Assembly (NCBI RefSeq): GCF_959020145.1
Contig: NZ_CAUEQY010000001.1
Span: 141,011 to 205,010, forward strand
Length of the DNA: 64,000 nt
DNA from: an uncultured Bifidobacterium sp.
Lineage (GTDB): Bacteria; Actinomycetota; Actinomycetes; Actinomycetales; Bifidobacteriaceae
Direction of reading: 5' to 3'
The notes under the pieces were generated by a model that saw only the letters and a program-made list of their open reading frames with translations, had not been told where the DNA came from and searched no databases. Below are positions 7,143-15,350 of the stretch, one piece after another (the stretch's first letter is position 1; each line of letters begins with the position of its first letter). The translations under genes were made by a program, and so were the position numbers.

Positions 7143-8219
7143 GTGAAGAATTTTTTCAAGGGCATATCGTTTTCATCGATTTTCGCGGGCGCGCTTGCCG
7201 CGGTGACCTCGTTCCTGCTGTCCGCAAAAATCGGCATCGCGGGATCGGTGATTGGCGTCGCCGCCGGTTCCATCGTCTCGGCCGTTGCGACGCAGGTGTA
7301 CAAGAACGTGCTCAAGGCGTCGGGGGAGAAGTTGCAAAACGCCGTACCGTTCGTGGCCAACGACAAGGACGGTACGGACGGTGCCGGCAAGAGCGGCGAT
7401 GACGCCACCACGGTGATCGCTCCCGCCGAATCCGAGGGCGAGCAGACCAAGACGCTGTCCGCGGAGGAATCCGATGAGACCACGGTCATGACGTCCGTGG
7501 ACGGGGATACGACCACGGCGATGCCCGCAACGTCAGGCCGTGTCATCTCCTCCGCGCAGGCCGGAGGACGCGAATCGAACATGCTTCCGGACAATGCCGG
7601 CGGAAGTATCCAGCATGCTGGACGCCGGGCGTCGTTTGACGCTTGGCTGCATGGCAAGCGTGCGCCGATCGTCATCGCGATCGTCAGCGCGCTTATCGGC
7701 GTGGCCGTGAGCGCCGGACTGATCCTGGCATTCACGGGCGGACATGGAACCGATACCGTGGTGCGTGACATGGTCAACAGCAAGCAGACGCCGTCGGATG
7801 ACAATGCCGGCGATTCCACCTACGGCAGCGGAAACAACGGCACGCAGGACAATATGCAGAACCAGTCCGGCACGACGGACACCGATAAGGATTCCACCAC
7901 GAACTCCGACAGGAACAACGGCAAGGACACCGGGAAGAAGACGGATTCCACAACCGGCGGCACCGGAACGTCCACCGACGGCTCGGACTCGTCCACCAAC
8001 ACCGGAGACGATTCGAACAAGACGGATTCGTCCACGGACTCCACTACGCCATCCGACGGATCGACGTCAGGCACCAACAATTCGGGACAGTCGGGCGCGG
8101 GGACGACCACCACGCCGAATGGTTCGACATCCACGAACCAGAATCCGACGCCGAACGGTTCGAATCCCAATGGCACATCATCCGGCACGTCAGGCAATGG
8201 GACGGACACTTCGAAATAG
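7143..8219 (+). CDS. Membrane protein with Thr/Ser/Gly/Asn-rich extracellular tail, function unknown
   Basis: No family was recognised in this 358-residue protein. Residues about 5-45 are hydrophobic and Ala/Gly-rich (FAGALAAVTSFLLSAKIGIAGSVIGVAAGSIVSA shortened here), probably one or two helices. The middle 60-160 is acidic and polar. A second helix (VIAIVSALIGVAVSAGLILAF) lies near 175-200. The last ~150 residues are almost entirely T, S, N, G, D, K and P, a low-complexity tail typical of wall-spanning or glycosylated segments. No LPXTG sorting signal is present. The GTG start has no RBS, and a -10-like box lies 8 bases before it, suggesting leaderless expression. It lies between the two paralogous histidine phosphatases. 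Confidence 0.75.
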   Translation: MKNFFKGISFSSIFAGALAAVTSFLLSAKIGIAGSVIGVAAGSIVSAVATQVYKNVLKASGEKLQNAVPFVANDKDGTDGAGKSGDDATTVIAPAESEGEQTKTLSAEESDETTVMTSVDGDTTTAMPATSGRVISSAQAGGRESNMLPDNAGGSIQHAGRRASFDAWLHGKRAPIVIAIVSALIGVAVSAGLILAFTGGHGTDTVVRDMVNSKQTPSDDNAGDSTYGSGNNGTQDNMQNQSGTTDTDKDSTTNSDRNNGKDTGKKTDSTTGGTGTSTDGSDSSTNTGDDSNKTDSSTDSTTPSDGSTSGTNNSGQSGAGTTTTPNGSTSTNQNPTPNGSNPNGTSSGTSGNGTDTSK

Positions 8220-8274
8220 CCTATGAGGCATGCGGCCGGGGCTTTCCTCGACCACGTGCCCGACACGCCGCGAA

Positions 8275-8303
8275 TTGCATGATTCTGCTCTGTGTTGTAT
8301 CTT
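8275..8303 (+). promoter_or_regulatory. Promoter of tRNA-Ala
   Basis: TTGCAT (8275-8280), a 17-base spacer and TATCTT (8298-8303) precede the tRNA by 25 bases. Confidence 0.5.
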
Positions 8304-8328
8304 ATACAAGGTTTGCAGAGCAGACATT

Positions 8329-8401
8329 GGGGCTATGGCGCAGCTGGTAGCGCATCTCCATGGCATGGAGAGGGTCAGGGGTTCGAATCCCCTTAGCTCC
8401 A
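8329..8401 (+). tRNA. tRNA-Ala (anticodon GGC)
   Basis: The full cloverleaf can be drawn: acceptor GGGGCTA/TAGCTCC, D arm GCGC...GCGC, anticodon stem TCTCC/GGAGA with loop ATGGCAT (anticodon GGC), and T arm AGGGG-TTCGAAT-CCCCT. The discriminator is A and CCA is not encoded. A terminator follows at once. Confidence 0.97.
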
Positions 8402-8406
8402 CGATT

Positions 8407-8443
8407 GGAAGGCTTCCGGAGAGATTCGGAAGCCTTTTTCTTT
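8407..8443 (+). terminator. Terminator after tRNA-Ala
   Basis: GGCTTCCG (8411-8418) pairs with CGGAAGCC (8427-8434), followed by TTTTTCTTT. Confidence 0.9.
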
Positions 8444-8507
8444 ACCGTTTCCCGTCGGCTTCCGGGCAATCCGCTGATCGGATGCGAAAACCAAGAAAGC
8501 GAGAACC

Positions 8508-9344
8508 ATGATCGACGAAGTACTGTTCCTGCGCCACGGACGCACCGCATACAATCTCGCCAGACGGCTGCAAGGACAAATCGACATTCCCCTCGACATC
8601 GTCGGACGGTGGCAGGCGGACCAAAGCGCGTACGAACTCGCCAAAACCTACTATTGGGCGAAAGTCGCGCATCTCGCCGAACATAACGACCAGCTCGCGC
8701 AACCCGCATACGGCAACGCCCATCTGGCCGACGTCGACGAAATCAACAACGCGCCCGCCGCGGCCCGCCGCATGCTCGTCGTCTCATCGGATCTGTTCCG
8801 CGCGCAGCAGACCGCGCACGCCTTCGCCGGCCTCATGGGGCTGGACGTGGAACTCGACCCGCGTCTGCGCGAACGCAGCTTCGGCGAATGGGAGGGCATG
8901 ACCCGCGAGGAGATCTGCGAGCATTACGCCGACGACTACCATTCCTGGCGCGCCCACACGGGAGGCGAAACCAAGCATGGCGTGGAAAGCCGCATCCATA
9001 CGGGCCGACGCGGCGCGGAAGCCGTGCGCGACATCGTCGCCAAACACCATGACGAGACAATGCCTACCACATTGCTTCTCGTCGGCCACGGCTCATGGAT
9101 CGTGGCCACCGTGGCGGTGCTGCTCGACATGGACCCCGACGATCTCAACAACGTCGGCGCGATGCGCAACGCCTTCTGGACGCGCATGACCCCGCACACC
9201 GACCCCAGGAACGCGGACCGTCCCACTTGGAAGCTTGAGGAATTCAACCAAGGCCCCGCCATCGCATCATTCGCCGACTGGGAGAACGGTCCCGAATCGT
9301 TGCGCGCGCCCGGCATGCCGCTGTGGAAGCCGATCATCCAATAA
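8508..9344 (+). CDS. Histidine phosphatase (phosphoglycerate mutase-like), paralog B
   Basis: This 278-residue relative of the 6304 gene has FLRHGRTAYN, RLQGQIDIPLDIVGRWQ, SSDLFRAQQTAHAFA, RERSFGEWEG and LVGHGSWIVA, giving the catalytic His pair, Arg and Glu. It differs from paralog A by an insertion of about 35 residues after the first helix (WAKVAHLAEHNDQLAQPAYG region) and a longer C-terminus. Both keep a TGGETKHG / RGGELKYG loop. The ATG at 8508 follows AAGAAAGCGAGAACC. The substrate is unknown; small phosphorylated metabolites are usual for the family. Confidence 0.87.
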   Translation: MIDEVLFLRHGRTAYNLARRLQGQIDIPLDIVGRWQADQSAYELAKTYYWAKVAHLAEHNDQLAQPAYGNAHLADVDEINNAPAAARRMLVVSSDLFRAQQTAHAFAGLMGLDVELDPRLRERSFGEWEGMTREEICEHYADDYHSWRAHTGGETKHGVESRIHTGRRGAEAVRDIVAKHHDETMPTTLLLVGHGSWIVATVAVLLDMDPDDLNNVGAMRNAFWTRMTPHTDPRNADRPTWKLEEFNQGPAIASFADWENGPESLRAPGMPLWKPIIQ

Positions 9345-9557
9345 GCATCCAATACACGGCGCCGAAAACATCATCCAAAGTGAACTCTTGATGAAATCAC
9401 CGCCGTCCGTACGGCAAATTCTCACGGTGGGACTATCCTTAATGAGGTTGTTTGCCCGACCATGCGGCGAGCCGGGAATCCGGCGATCGTTCCGCATGCG
9501 GATCGGGCTTCCGTACAGCGATAGAACGTTGGAAAGCGCGAAAGGCGGGTGAGAGAC

Positions 9558-10508
9558 ATGTTGAGAATGTTCAGAACGATTAACGGCCAGGTGGAGCAAA
9601 TCCAAAAACCGGAGAACGGCTCCTGGTTATGTCTCTCGGCGCCCACCGACGTGGAGCTCGCCAACGTGTCCATGGAAACCGGCATCGACCTGGCCGACCT
9701 GCGCGCCCCTCTGGATGACGAGGAACGCTCGCGCGTCGACGTCGAGGACGACTACACGATGATCATCGTGGACATTCCTACCGTGGAGGAACGCGGCGGC
9801 CGCGACTGGTACGAGACCATCCCGTTGTCGATCATCATCACCCAGTCCGCCATCATCACCGTCTGCATGCAGGACACGCCCGTGCTGCACCCGTTCATGG
9901 AAGGCACCATCCGCGGCTTCAACACATACATGAAGACCCGGTTCATCCTGCAGATCCTGTACCGCAACGCCACCATGTACCTGCGTTACCTGCGCATCAT
10001 CGACCGCGAAAGCGACAAGCTCGAACTGAAGCTGCGCCACTCCATGCAAAACCGAGAGATCCTCATGCTGCTGGAACTGAGCAAGACATTGGTCTACTTC
10101 ACCACATCCCTCAAATCGAACGAAATCGTCATGGAGAAGCTGACCACGCTGCCGCGGCTCAAGCAGTATCCGGAGGACGAGGACCTGCTCGACGACGTCA
10201 TCACGGAAAACAAGCAGGCAATCGAGATGGCCAACATCTACAGCGGCGTTCTCGCCAACATGACCGACGCGTTCGCATCGATCGTGTCGAACAACCTGAA
10301 CAACGTGATGCGCATCTTCACCATCATCTCCATCACCCTGTCGATTCCGACCCTGATCTTCTCCATGTACGGCATGAACTTCCAGGAAGGCATGCTCGGC
10401 ATGCCCCTCACGGACAAGCCATGGGGCTTCGCGGTGATCATCGGCATCTCACTGGTCCTTTCGGCGATCGTCACCTGGTTCCTCACCCGGTCGCGCATGT
10501 TCAAGTGA
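9558..10508 (+). CDS. corA: CorA-family divalent cation transporter
   Basis: CorA proteins form pentameric Mg2+/Co2+ channels. This 316-residue protein has a cytoplasmic N-terminal domain with long helices, then two C-terminal membrane helices: the first ends in the signature YGMNF (about residue 275), the second is VIIGISLVLSAIVTWFL. A basic C-terminus follows. The ATG at 9558 is preceded by AAAGGCGGGTGAG; an in-frame GTG at 9549 is less likely. The lipoprotein gene begins 5 bases after the stop, so the two are probably co-transcribed. Confidence 0.93.
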   Translation: MLRMFRTINGQVEQIQKPENGSWLCLSAPTDVELANVSMETGIDLADLRAPLDDEERSRVDVEDDYTMIIVDIPTVEERGGRDWYETIPLSIIITQSAIITVCMQDTPVLHPFMEGTIRGFNTYMKTRFILQILYRNATMYLRYLRIIDRESDKLELKLRHSMQNREILMLLELSKTLVYFTTSLKSNEIVMEKLTTLPRLKQYPEDEDLLDDVITENKQAIEMANIYSGVLANMTDAFASIVSNNLNNVMRIFTIISITLSIPTLIFSMYGMNFQEGMLGMPLTDKPWGFAVIIGISLVLSAIVTWFLTRSRMFK

Positions 10509-10513
10509 CGTCC

Positions 10514-11398
10514 ATGATGGGAAAAGCGCGATACGTGGCCGCGGCGGCATGCGCGGCATTACTTGCGGCCGGCGCCGGCGCGTGCGGCACATCGGTTTCC
10601 GTGGTGACCGAAGGCGCGGCGCAGGGGCCGACGATCGCGATAGGAGTGGCCGCCGACCAGCCGGGGCTCGGATACCTGCATGGAGGCGAATACTCCGGCT
10701 TCGACATCGACGTGGCCAAATACGTGGCGAAAACCCTCGGATACGCGGAAAAGCAGATCGTGTTCAAACAGCTGTCCCCGGCCATGCGAGCCTCCGCGCT
10801 CACCGACGGCACGGTGGACATGGTCGTGGATTCCTTCTCCATGGACGGGACCCACGATGGTGAGGCCGACGTCGCCGGACCATATCTGACGGTCCGGGAG
10901 GCGCTGCTCATCCGCTCCGACAGCGCATCCGAAATCACCGGGACCGACAGCCTGTCCGATAAAACCGTATGCGCGGTCGCTGGAAGCGCGGCGGACGACA
11001 ACATCCGCAACCGCACGAAAAACATCCGCACGACGGTGGCGGAACGCGACACGTATCCGCAATGTATGACGGCGCTGATGATCGGCGAGGCCGACGCCGT
11101 CGCCGCCGACGACGCGATCGCGGCCGGACTGGCGTCGAACAACACAGGCGACCATCTGAAGATCGTCGACGTTCCCGACACCACCTGGTCCTACGGCATC
11201 GCCGTCAAATCAGGACAGGACGAGCTGGTCGGGCAAATCGACGCCGCATTGCGCGCCATGGTCAAGGACGGCTCGTGGCAGAAGGCCGCGGCCGACATGG
11301 GCAAGTCGATCGGATACACGCCCGACGCGTCCATGAATCCGCCGAAGGCAACGGCCAAGGCCCCGTCCTCCGGCACGTCCGCGGCATCGGAAAAATAA
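10514..11398 (+). CDS. Extracellular solute-binding lipoprotein, amino-acid (SBP family 3) type
   Basis: This 294-residue protein begins with a lipoprotein signal: MMGKARY, a hydrophobic Ala-rich core, and a lipobox ending AGAC near residue 22, so the mature Cys would be lipidated outside the membrane. The fold pattern is that of family 3 amino-acid-binding proteins: IAIGVAADQPGLGY, GFDIDVAKYVAKTLGY, VDMVVDSFSMD, PDTTWSYGIAVK. The final 30 residues are a Pro/Ala/Ser linker-like tail. No ABC permease or ATPase is adjacent, so its transporter partner is elsewhere or it is an orphan. The start within 5 bases of the corA stop lacks a good RBS, which suggests coupling to corA translation. Confidence 0.85.
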   Translation: MMGKARYVAAAACAALLAAGAGACGTSVSVVTEGAAQGPTIAIGVAADQPGLGYLHGGEYSGFDIDVAKYVAKTLGYAEKQIVFKQLSPAMRASALTDGTVDMVVDSFSMDGTHDGEADVAGPYLTVREALLIRSDSASEITGTDSLSDKTVCAVAGSAADDNIRNRTKNIRTTVAERDTYPQCMTALMIGEADAVAADDAIAAGLASNNTGDHLKIVDVPDTTWSYGIAVKSGQDELVGQIDAALRAMVKDGSWQKAAADMGKSIGYTPDASMNPPKATAKAPSSGTSAASEK

Positions 11399-11432
11399 CG
11401 GCGGCGCACGTGCCTGAATAGTGGTTGATTCC

Positions 11433-11470
11433 TTGCGAAGTGTCCAGTTGCGCGGCTAATTTCATGCATT
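11433..11470 (+). promoter_or_regulatory. leuS promoter producing a leaderless mRNA
   Basis: TTGCGA (11433-11438), an 18-base spacer and TAATTT (11457-11462) are followed by exactly 8 bases and the leuS ATG at 11471. Transcription would start at or next to the A of ATG. No Shine-Dalgarno sequence lies in between. Confidence 0.55.
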
Positions 11471-14443
11471 ATGAGTGACACTGAGAAAAGCGCGCAGGCG
11501 CAACCGAACGAATCCGTCGAACCGTCGTTCCGCTACAACGCGAAGCTGGCGCAGGGCATCGAAGAGAAATGGCAGAAGATCTGGGATGACGAAGGCACCT
11601 TCTGGGCCGCCAACGTCAATGGCGACCTGAAGGACGGCAAGGGCCATAACGCAGAAGGCCGCCCGTCCTACTTCGCGATGGACATGTTCCCGTACCCGTC
11701 CGGCAAGGGCCTGCACGTCGGCCACCCGCTGGGCTACCTCGCCACCGACGTGGTCAGCCGCTACCACCGCATGAAGGGCGAGAACGTGCTGCACGCCATG
11801 GGCTACGACGCCTTCGGCCTGCCGGCCGAGCAGTACGCCGTGCAGACCGGCCAGCATCCGCGCATCACCACCGAACAGAACATCGCCAACATGCGCCGCC
11901 AGCTGCACCGCATGGGCCTGAGCTTCGACAACCGTCGTTCCTTCGCCACCATCGACCCCGGCTACGTGCGTTGGACCCAGTGGATCTTCTCCCGCATCTA
12001 CGACGCCTGGTACGACAAGGACGCCACCAACCCGTCCGGCTCCAAGGGCTGCGCCCGCCCGATCAGCACGCTCGTCGAACAGTTCGAATCCGGCAAGCGC
12101 GCCATCCCGGGCTTCGAAGGCAAGGCCTGGGCCGACCTGAGCGAAGCCGAGCAGGCCGACGTGCTCAACGACTTCCGTCTGGCCTACATCTCCAAGTCCC
12201 CGGTCAACTGGTGCCCGGGCCTGGGCACCGTGCTCGCCAACGAGGAGGTCACCGCCGAAGGCAAGTCCGAACGCGGCAACTTCCCGGTGTTCCAGCGCGA
12301 ACTGCGCCAGTGGTCCATGCGCATCACCGCATACGGCCACCGTCTGATCGAAGACCTCGACACCATCGACTGGCCTGAGAAGGTCAAGCTCATGCAGCGC
12401 AACTGGATCGGCGAATCCCACGGCGCTTCCGTGCATTTCGACGTCGAGACCCCGAACGGCGTCAAGGACATGGAGATCTACACCACCCGTCCTGACACCC
12501 TCTTCGGCACCACCTTCGCAGTCGTCTCCCCGGAACACCACCTGCTTGAGAACGTGCCTGCCGAATGGCCGGCGGAAACCCCCGAGGATTGGAAGGGCGG
12601 CTACGCCACCCCGGTCGAGGCCGTGAAGGCGTACCGTCTGGCCGCCGAAGCCAAGACCGCCAAGGACCGCGTGGACGAGGCGGGCGAGAAGACCGGCCTG
12701 TTCACCGGCCTGTACGCCATCAACCCGATCACCGGCGCTAAGCTGCCGCTGTTCACCGCCGACTACGTGCTCATGGACTACGGCACCGGCGCGATCATGG
12801 CAGTGCCGGGCGGCGACCAGCGCGATTACGATTTCGCCGTCAAGTTCGGCCTGCCGGTCATCTACACCGTCAAGCCGCTGCCGGAATCCGGCGATGACCT
12901 CGCCAACTATGAAGGCAAGGCGCCGTTCGTCTCCCATGACGGCATCGTCATCAACTCCTCCATCGACGCGACCAAGGCCAAGGGCGATTCCTTGAGCCTC
13001 GACGGCCTGCGCGTGGACGAGGCCATCGACAAGGTCAACGCCTGGCTCGAATCCGCCGGCGTCGGCAAGGGCACCGTCAGCTACCGTCTGCGCGACTGGC
13101 TGTTCAGCCGTCAGCGCTACTGGGGCGAGCCGTTCCCGATCGTCTACGGCGAGGACGGCGCCCCGCACCTGCTTCCCGACGAGCAGCTGCCGATCAACCT
13201 GCCGGACGTGCCGGACTACAGCCCGAAGACCTTCGACCCGGAGGACGCCGAATCCAACCCGGAGGCTCCGCTGAGCCGCAACGAGGACTGGGTCAAGGTC
13301 GAGCTCGACTTGGGCGACGGCAAGAAGACCTACTACCGCGACACCAACACCATGCCGAACTGGGCCGGCTCCTGCTGGTACTACATGCGTTACATCGACC
13401 CGACCGACACCAAGCACATGGTGGAGAAGGACGAGTTCGACTACTGGATGGGTCCGGACCACAACAAGACCGCCGGCAAGTCCGGCGGCGTGGACCTGTA
13501 CATCGGCGGCGTCGAACACGCCGTGCTGCACCTGCTGTACTCCCGCTTCTGGCACAAGGTGCTGTTCGACCTCGGCTACGTCGACTCCATGGAACCGTTC
13601 CACAAGCTGTTCAACCAGGGCATGATCCAGGCATACGCCTACACCGACGACCGCGGCCAGTACGTGCCGGCCGCCGAAGTGGTGGAAGGTCCCGCCGACG
13701 CCAACGGCGAGCCGACGTTCACATGGAACGGCCAGCATGCCAACCGCGAGTTCGGCAAGATGGGCAAGAGCCTGAAGAACATCATCACGCCTGACGACAT
13801 GTATGAGAACTACGGCGCGGACACCTTCCGCCTGTACGAGATGGGCATGGGCCCGCTGGCCGAATCCCGTCCATGGAACACCCGCAACGTGGTCGGCTCC
13901 ATGCGTTTCCTGCAGCGCCTGTGGCGTAACGTCATCGACGAGACCACCGGCGAGGTGCGCGTCACCGACGGCGAGCTTGACACGAAGACGCTGAAGCTGC
14001 TTAACAACACGATCGCCGACGTGACCGTCGAGATGGAGGCCATGCGTCCGAACACGGCCATCGCCAAGCTCATCGTGCTCAACAACCATCTGACCAGCCT
14101 CGACGCCGTGCCGCGCGCCGCCGTCGAACCGCTGATCCTGATGCTCTCTCCGATCGCCCCGCACATCTGCGAGGAACTGTGGAGCAAGCTCGGCCACACC
14201 GAATCCCTGGCGCACGCCGACTGGCCGAAGGCCGACGAACGTTACGTCGGACAGGATTCCGTCACCGCGGTCGTGCAGATCAAGGGCAAGGTGCGCGCCA
14301 AGCTCGAGGTCTCCCCGGACATCGATCCGAAGGAGCTGGAGAAGATGGCGCTCGAAGCCGTCGCCGACCGACTGGGCGGCAAGGAGCCACGCAAGGTCAT
14401 CGTCAAGGCTCCGAAGATCGTCTCCATCGTTCCCGCGGAATGA
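11471..14443 (+). CDS. leuS: Leucyl-tRNA synthetase
   Basis: This 990-residue class I aminoacyl-tRNA synthetase charges tRNA-Leu. The HIGH motif is HVGH (residues 82-85, in PYPSGKGLHVGHP), and the KMSKS motif appears as KMGKS near residue 763. The CP1 editing domain lies between (TTRPDTLFGTTF, GTGAIMAVPGGDQRDYDFA with the conserved Asp), followed by the anticodon-binding and C-terminal domains. The ATG at 11471 gives a normal bacterial LeuRS N-terminus. There is no RBS, and a promoter -10 box ends 8 bases upstream, so translation is probably leaderless. A perfect-stem terminator follows at 14559. Confidence 0.98.
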   Translation: MSDTEKSAQAQPNESVEPSFRYNAKLAQGIEEKWQKIWDDEGTFWAANVNGDLKDGKGHNAEGRPSYFAMDMFPYPSGKGLHVGHPLGYLATDVVSRYHRMKGENVLHAMGYDAFGLPAEQYAVQTGQHPRITTEQNIANMRRQLHRMGLSFDNRRSFATIDPGYVRWTQWIFSRIYDAWYDKDATNPSGSKGCARPISTLVEQFESGKRAIPGFEGKAWADLSEAEQADVLNDFRLAYISKSPVNWCPGLGTVLANEEVTAEGKSERGNFPVFQRELRQWSMRITAYGHRLIEDLDTIDWPEKVKLMQRNWIGESHGASVHFDVETPNGVKDMEIYTTRPDTLFGTTFAVVSPEHHLLENVPAEWPAETPEDWKGGYATPVEAVKAYRLAAEAKTAKDRVDEAGEKTGLFTGLYAINPITGAKLPLFTADYVLMDYGTGAIMAVPGGDQRDYDFAVKFGLPVIYTVKPLPESGDDLANYEGKAPFVSHDGIVINSSIDATKAKGDSLSLDGLRVDEAIDKVNAWLESAGVGKGTVSYRLRDWLFSRQRYWGEPFPIVYGEDGAPHLLPDEQLPINLPDVPDYSPKTFDPEDAESNPEAPLSRNEDWVKVELDLGDGKKTYYRDTNTMPNWAGSCWYYMRYIDPTDTKHMVEKDEFDYWMGPDHNKTAGKSGGVDLYIGGVEHAVLHLLYSRFWHKVLFDLGYVDSMEPFHKLFNQGMIQAYAYTDDRGQYVPAAEVVEGPADANGEPTFTWNGQHANREFGKMGKSLKNIITPDDMYENYGADTFRLYEMGMGPLAESRPWNTRNVVGSMRFLQRLWRNVIDETTGEVRVTDGELDTKTLKLLNNTIADVTVEMEAMRPNTAIAKLIVLNNHLTSLDAVPRAAVEPLILMLSPIAPHICEELWSKLGHTESLAHADWPKADERYVGQDSVTAVVQIKGKVRAKLEVSPDIDPKELEKMALEAVADRLGGKEPRKVIVKAPKIVSIVPAE

Positions 14444-14558
14444 TCTTCTGACGAGACGGCCCGCATAAGAGGACGCGGGTTCTTCCGCACCATGGCGACA
14501 CGCCAGGAATGTGGATAACCCGCGTTCTCCGACCACAGGAGCCGTTTCGGCTGGACAG

Positions 14559-14600
14559 TATGCCCATGCATCCTCCAATGTTGGATGCATGGGCATATTT
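14559..14600 (+). terminator. Terminator after leuS
   Basis: A perfect 15-bp stem (14559-14573 with 14583-14597) and 9-base loop are followed by TTT. It lies 115 bases after the leuS stop. Confidence 0.75.
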
Positions 14601-14657
14601 GCATTTCGCGGCACTCACCCCATCCGTGCCATCCACACGGCGGACGGCGGCACTGGC

Positions 14658-15350
14658 ATGCCGGCCGCCACGAAGCGGCTGCGGGGATTGGGCATGCCCG
14701 AAAAACCGTCCCGACCCAACAGCCTTACGGCCATGGAGGCGCAATCGGACGAACCGTCCGCATCACACGAACCCGCACGACCGATGCCGCAGCGGAAGAC
14801 GCATGACGCGAAATCGACCTTGGCGGAGCTCGCCGGCGTCCGGCCGACGGACAAACCCGACGAGGGGGAGCGGCCGAAACGCGACAGGCCACGATTGGCG
14901 TTCCGCCCGTTCCACGCGCTCATGGCGATCCTCACTTTGTCGTGCGCGCTGTGCGCGAGCCTGACCATGCTCGTCCAACAGACGATCCACTACAGCGAAC
15001 TGCAGCATTCGCGGTCGCAGATACGCTCACAGGCCCAACAGCAGCCGCAACAGGCCCCGCAAACGGAACAAACGCCGGCACCGCAAGAAAACGGGCCGAC
15101 GCAGGACGCGTCCACACCGGACAGCCATGACGGGCAAGACGGAGCGCAGCAATCGAACCAGCTTGACCTCAACACCGCAGACCTAGGCGAATTGCAGACC
15201 CTCAAAGGCGTCGGACCGGTCACCGCGCAGCGCATCCTCGACTATCGAACGCAGATAGGACGGTTCGACAACGTCGACCAGCTTCTGGAAGTCAAGGGCA
15301 TCGGTTCGAAGACTCTGGCGAAGTTCCGCGACCAAGTGTGCGTGAGATGA
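14658..15350 (+). CDS. comEA: ComEA-like DNA-binding competence protein
   Basis: ComEA is the membrane-anchored double-stranded DNA receptor of the uptake machinery. A basic N-terminus and one membrane helix (ALMAILTLSCALCASLTML, roughly residues 92-112) are followed by a Gln/Pro-rich spacer. The C-terminal helix-hairpin-helix DNA-binding domain contains LDLNTADLGELQTLKGVGPVTAQRILDYR (in part) and VKGIGSKTLAKFRD. The start is uncertain; ATG 14658 is the first after the leuS terminator, ATG 14694 is an alternative. The stop overlaps the comEC start. Confidence 0.88.
   Translation: MPAATKRLRGLGMPEKPSRPNSLTAMEAQSDEPSASHEPARPMPQRKTHDAKSTLAELAGVRPTDKPDEGERPKRDRPRLAFRPFHALMAILTLSCALCASLTMLVQQTIHYSELQHSRSQIRSQAQQQPQQAPQTEQTPAPQENGPTQDASTPDSHDGQDGAQQSNQLDLNTADLGELQTLKGVGPVTAQRILDYRTQIGRFDNVDQLLEVKGIGSKTLAKFRDQVCVR

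Noticed and set aside
11462..14614. A 1050-codon open frame on the minus strand, antisense to leuS
   Set aside because: It mirrors the GC-rich third positions of leuS, has no known domain or RBS and reads as Val/Gly/His/Arg-rich noise.
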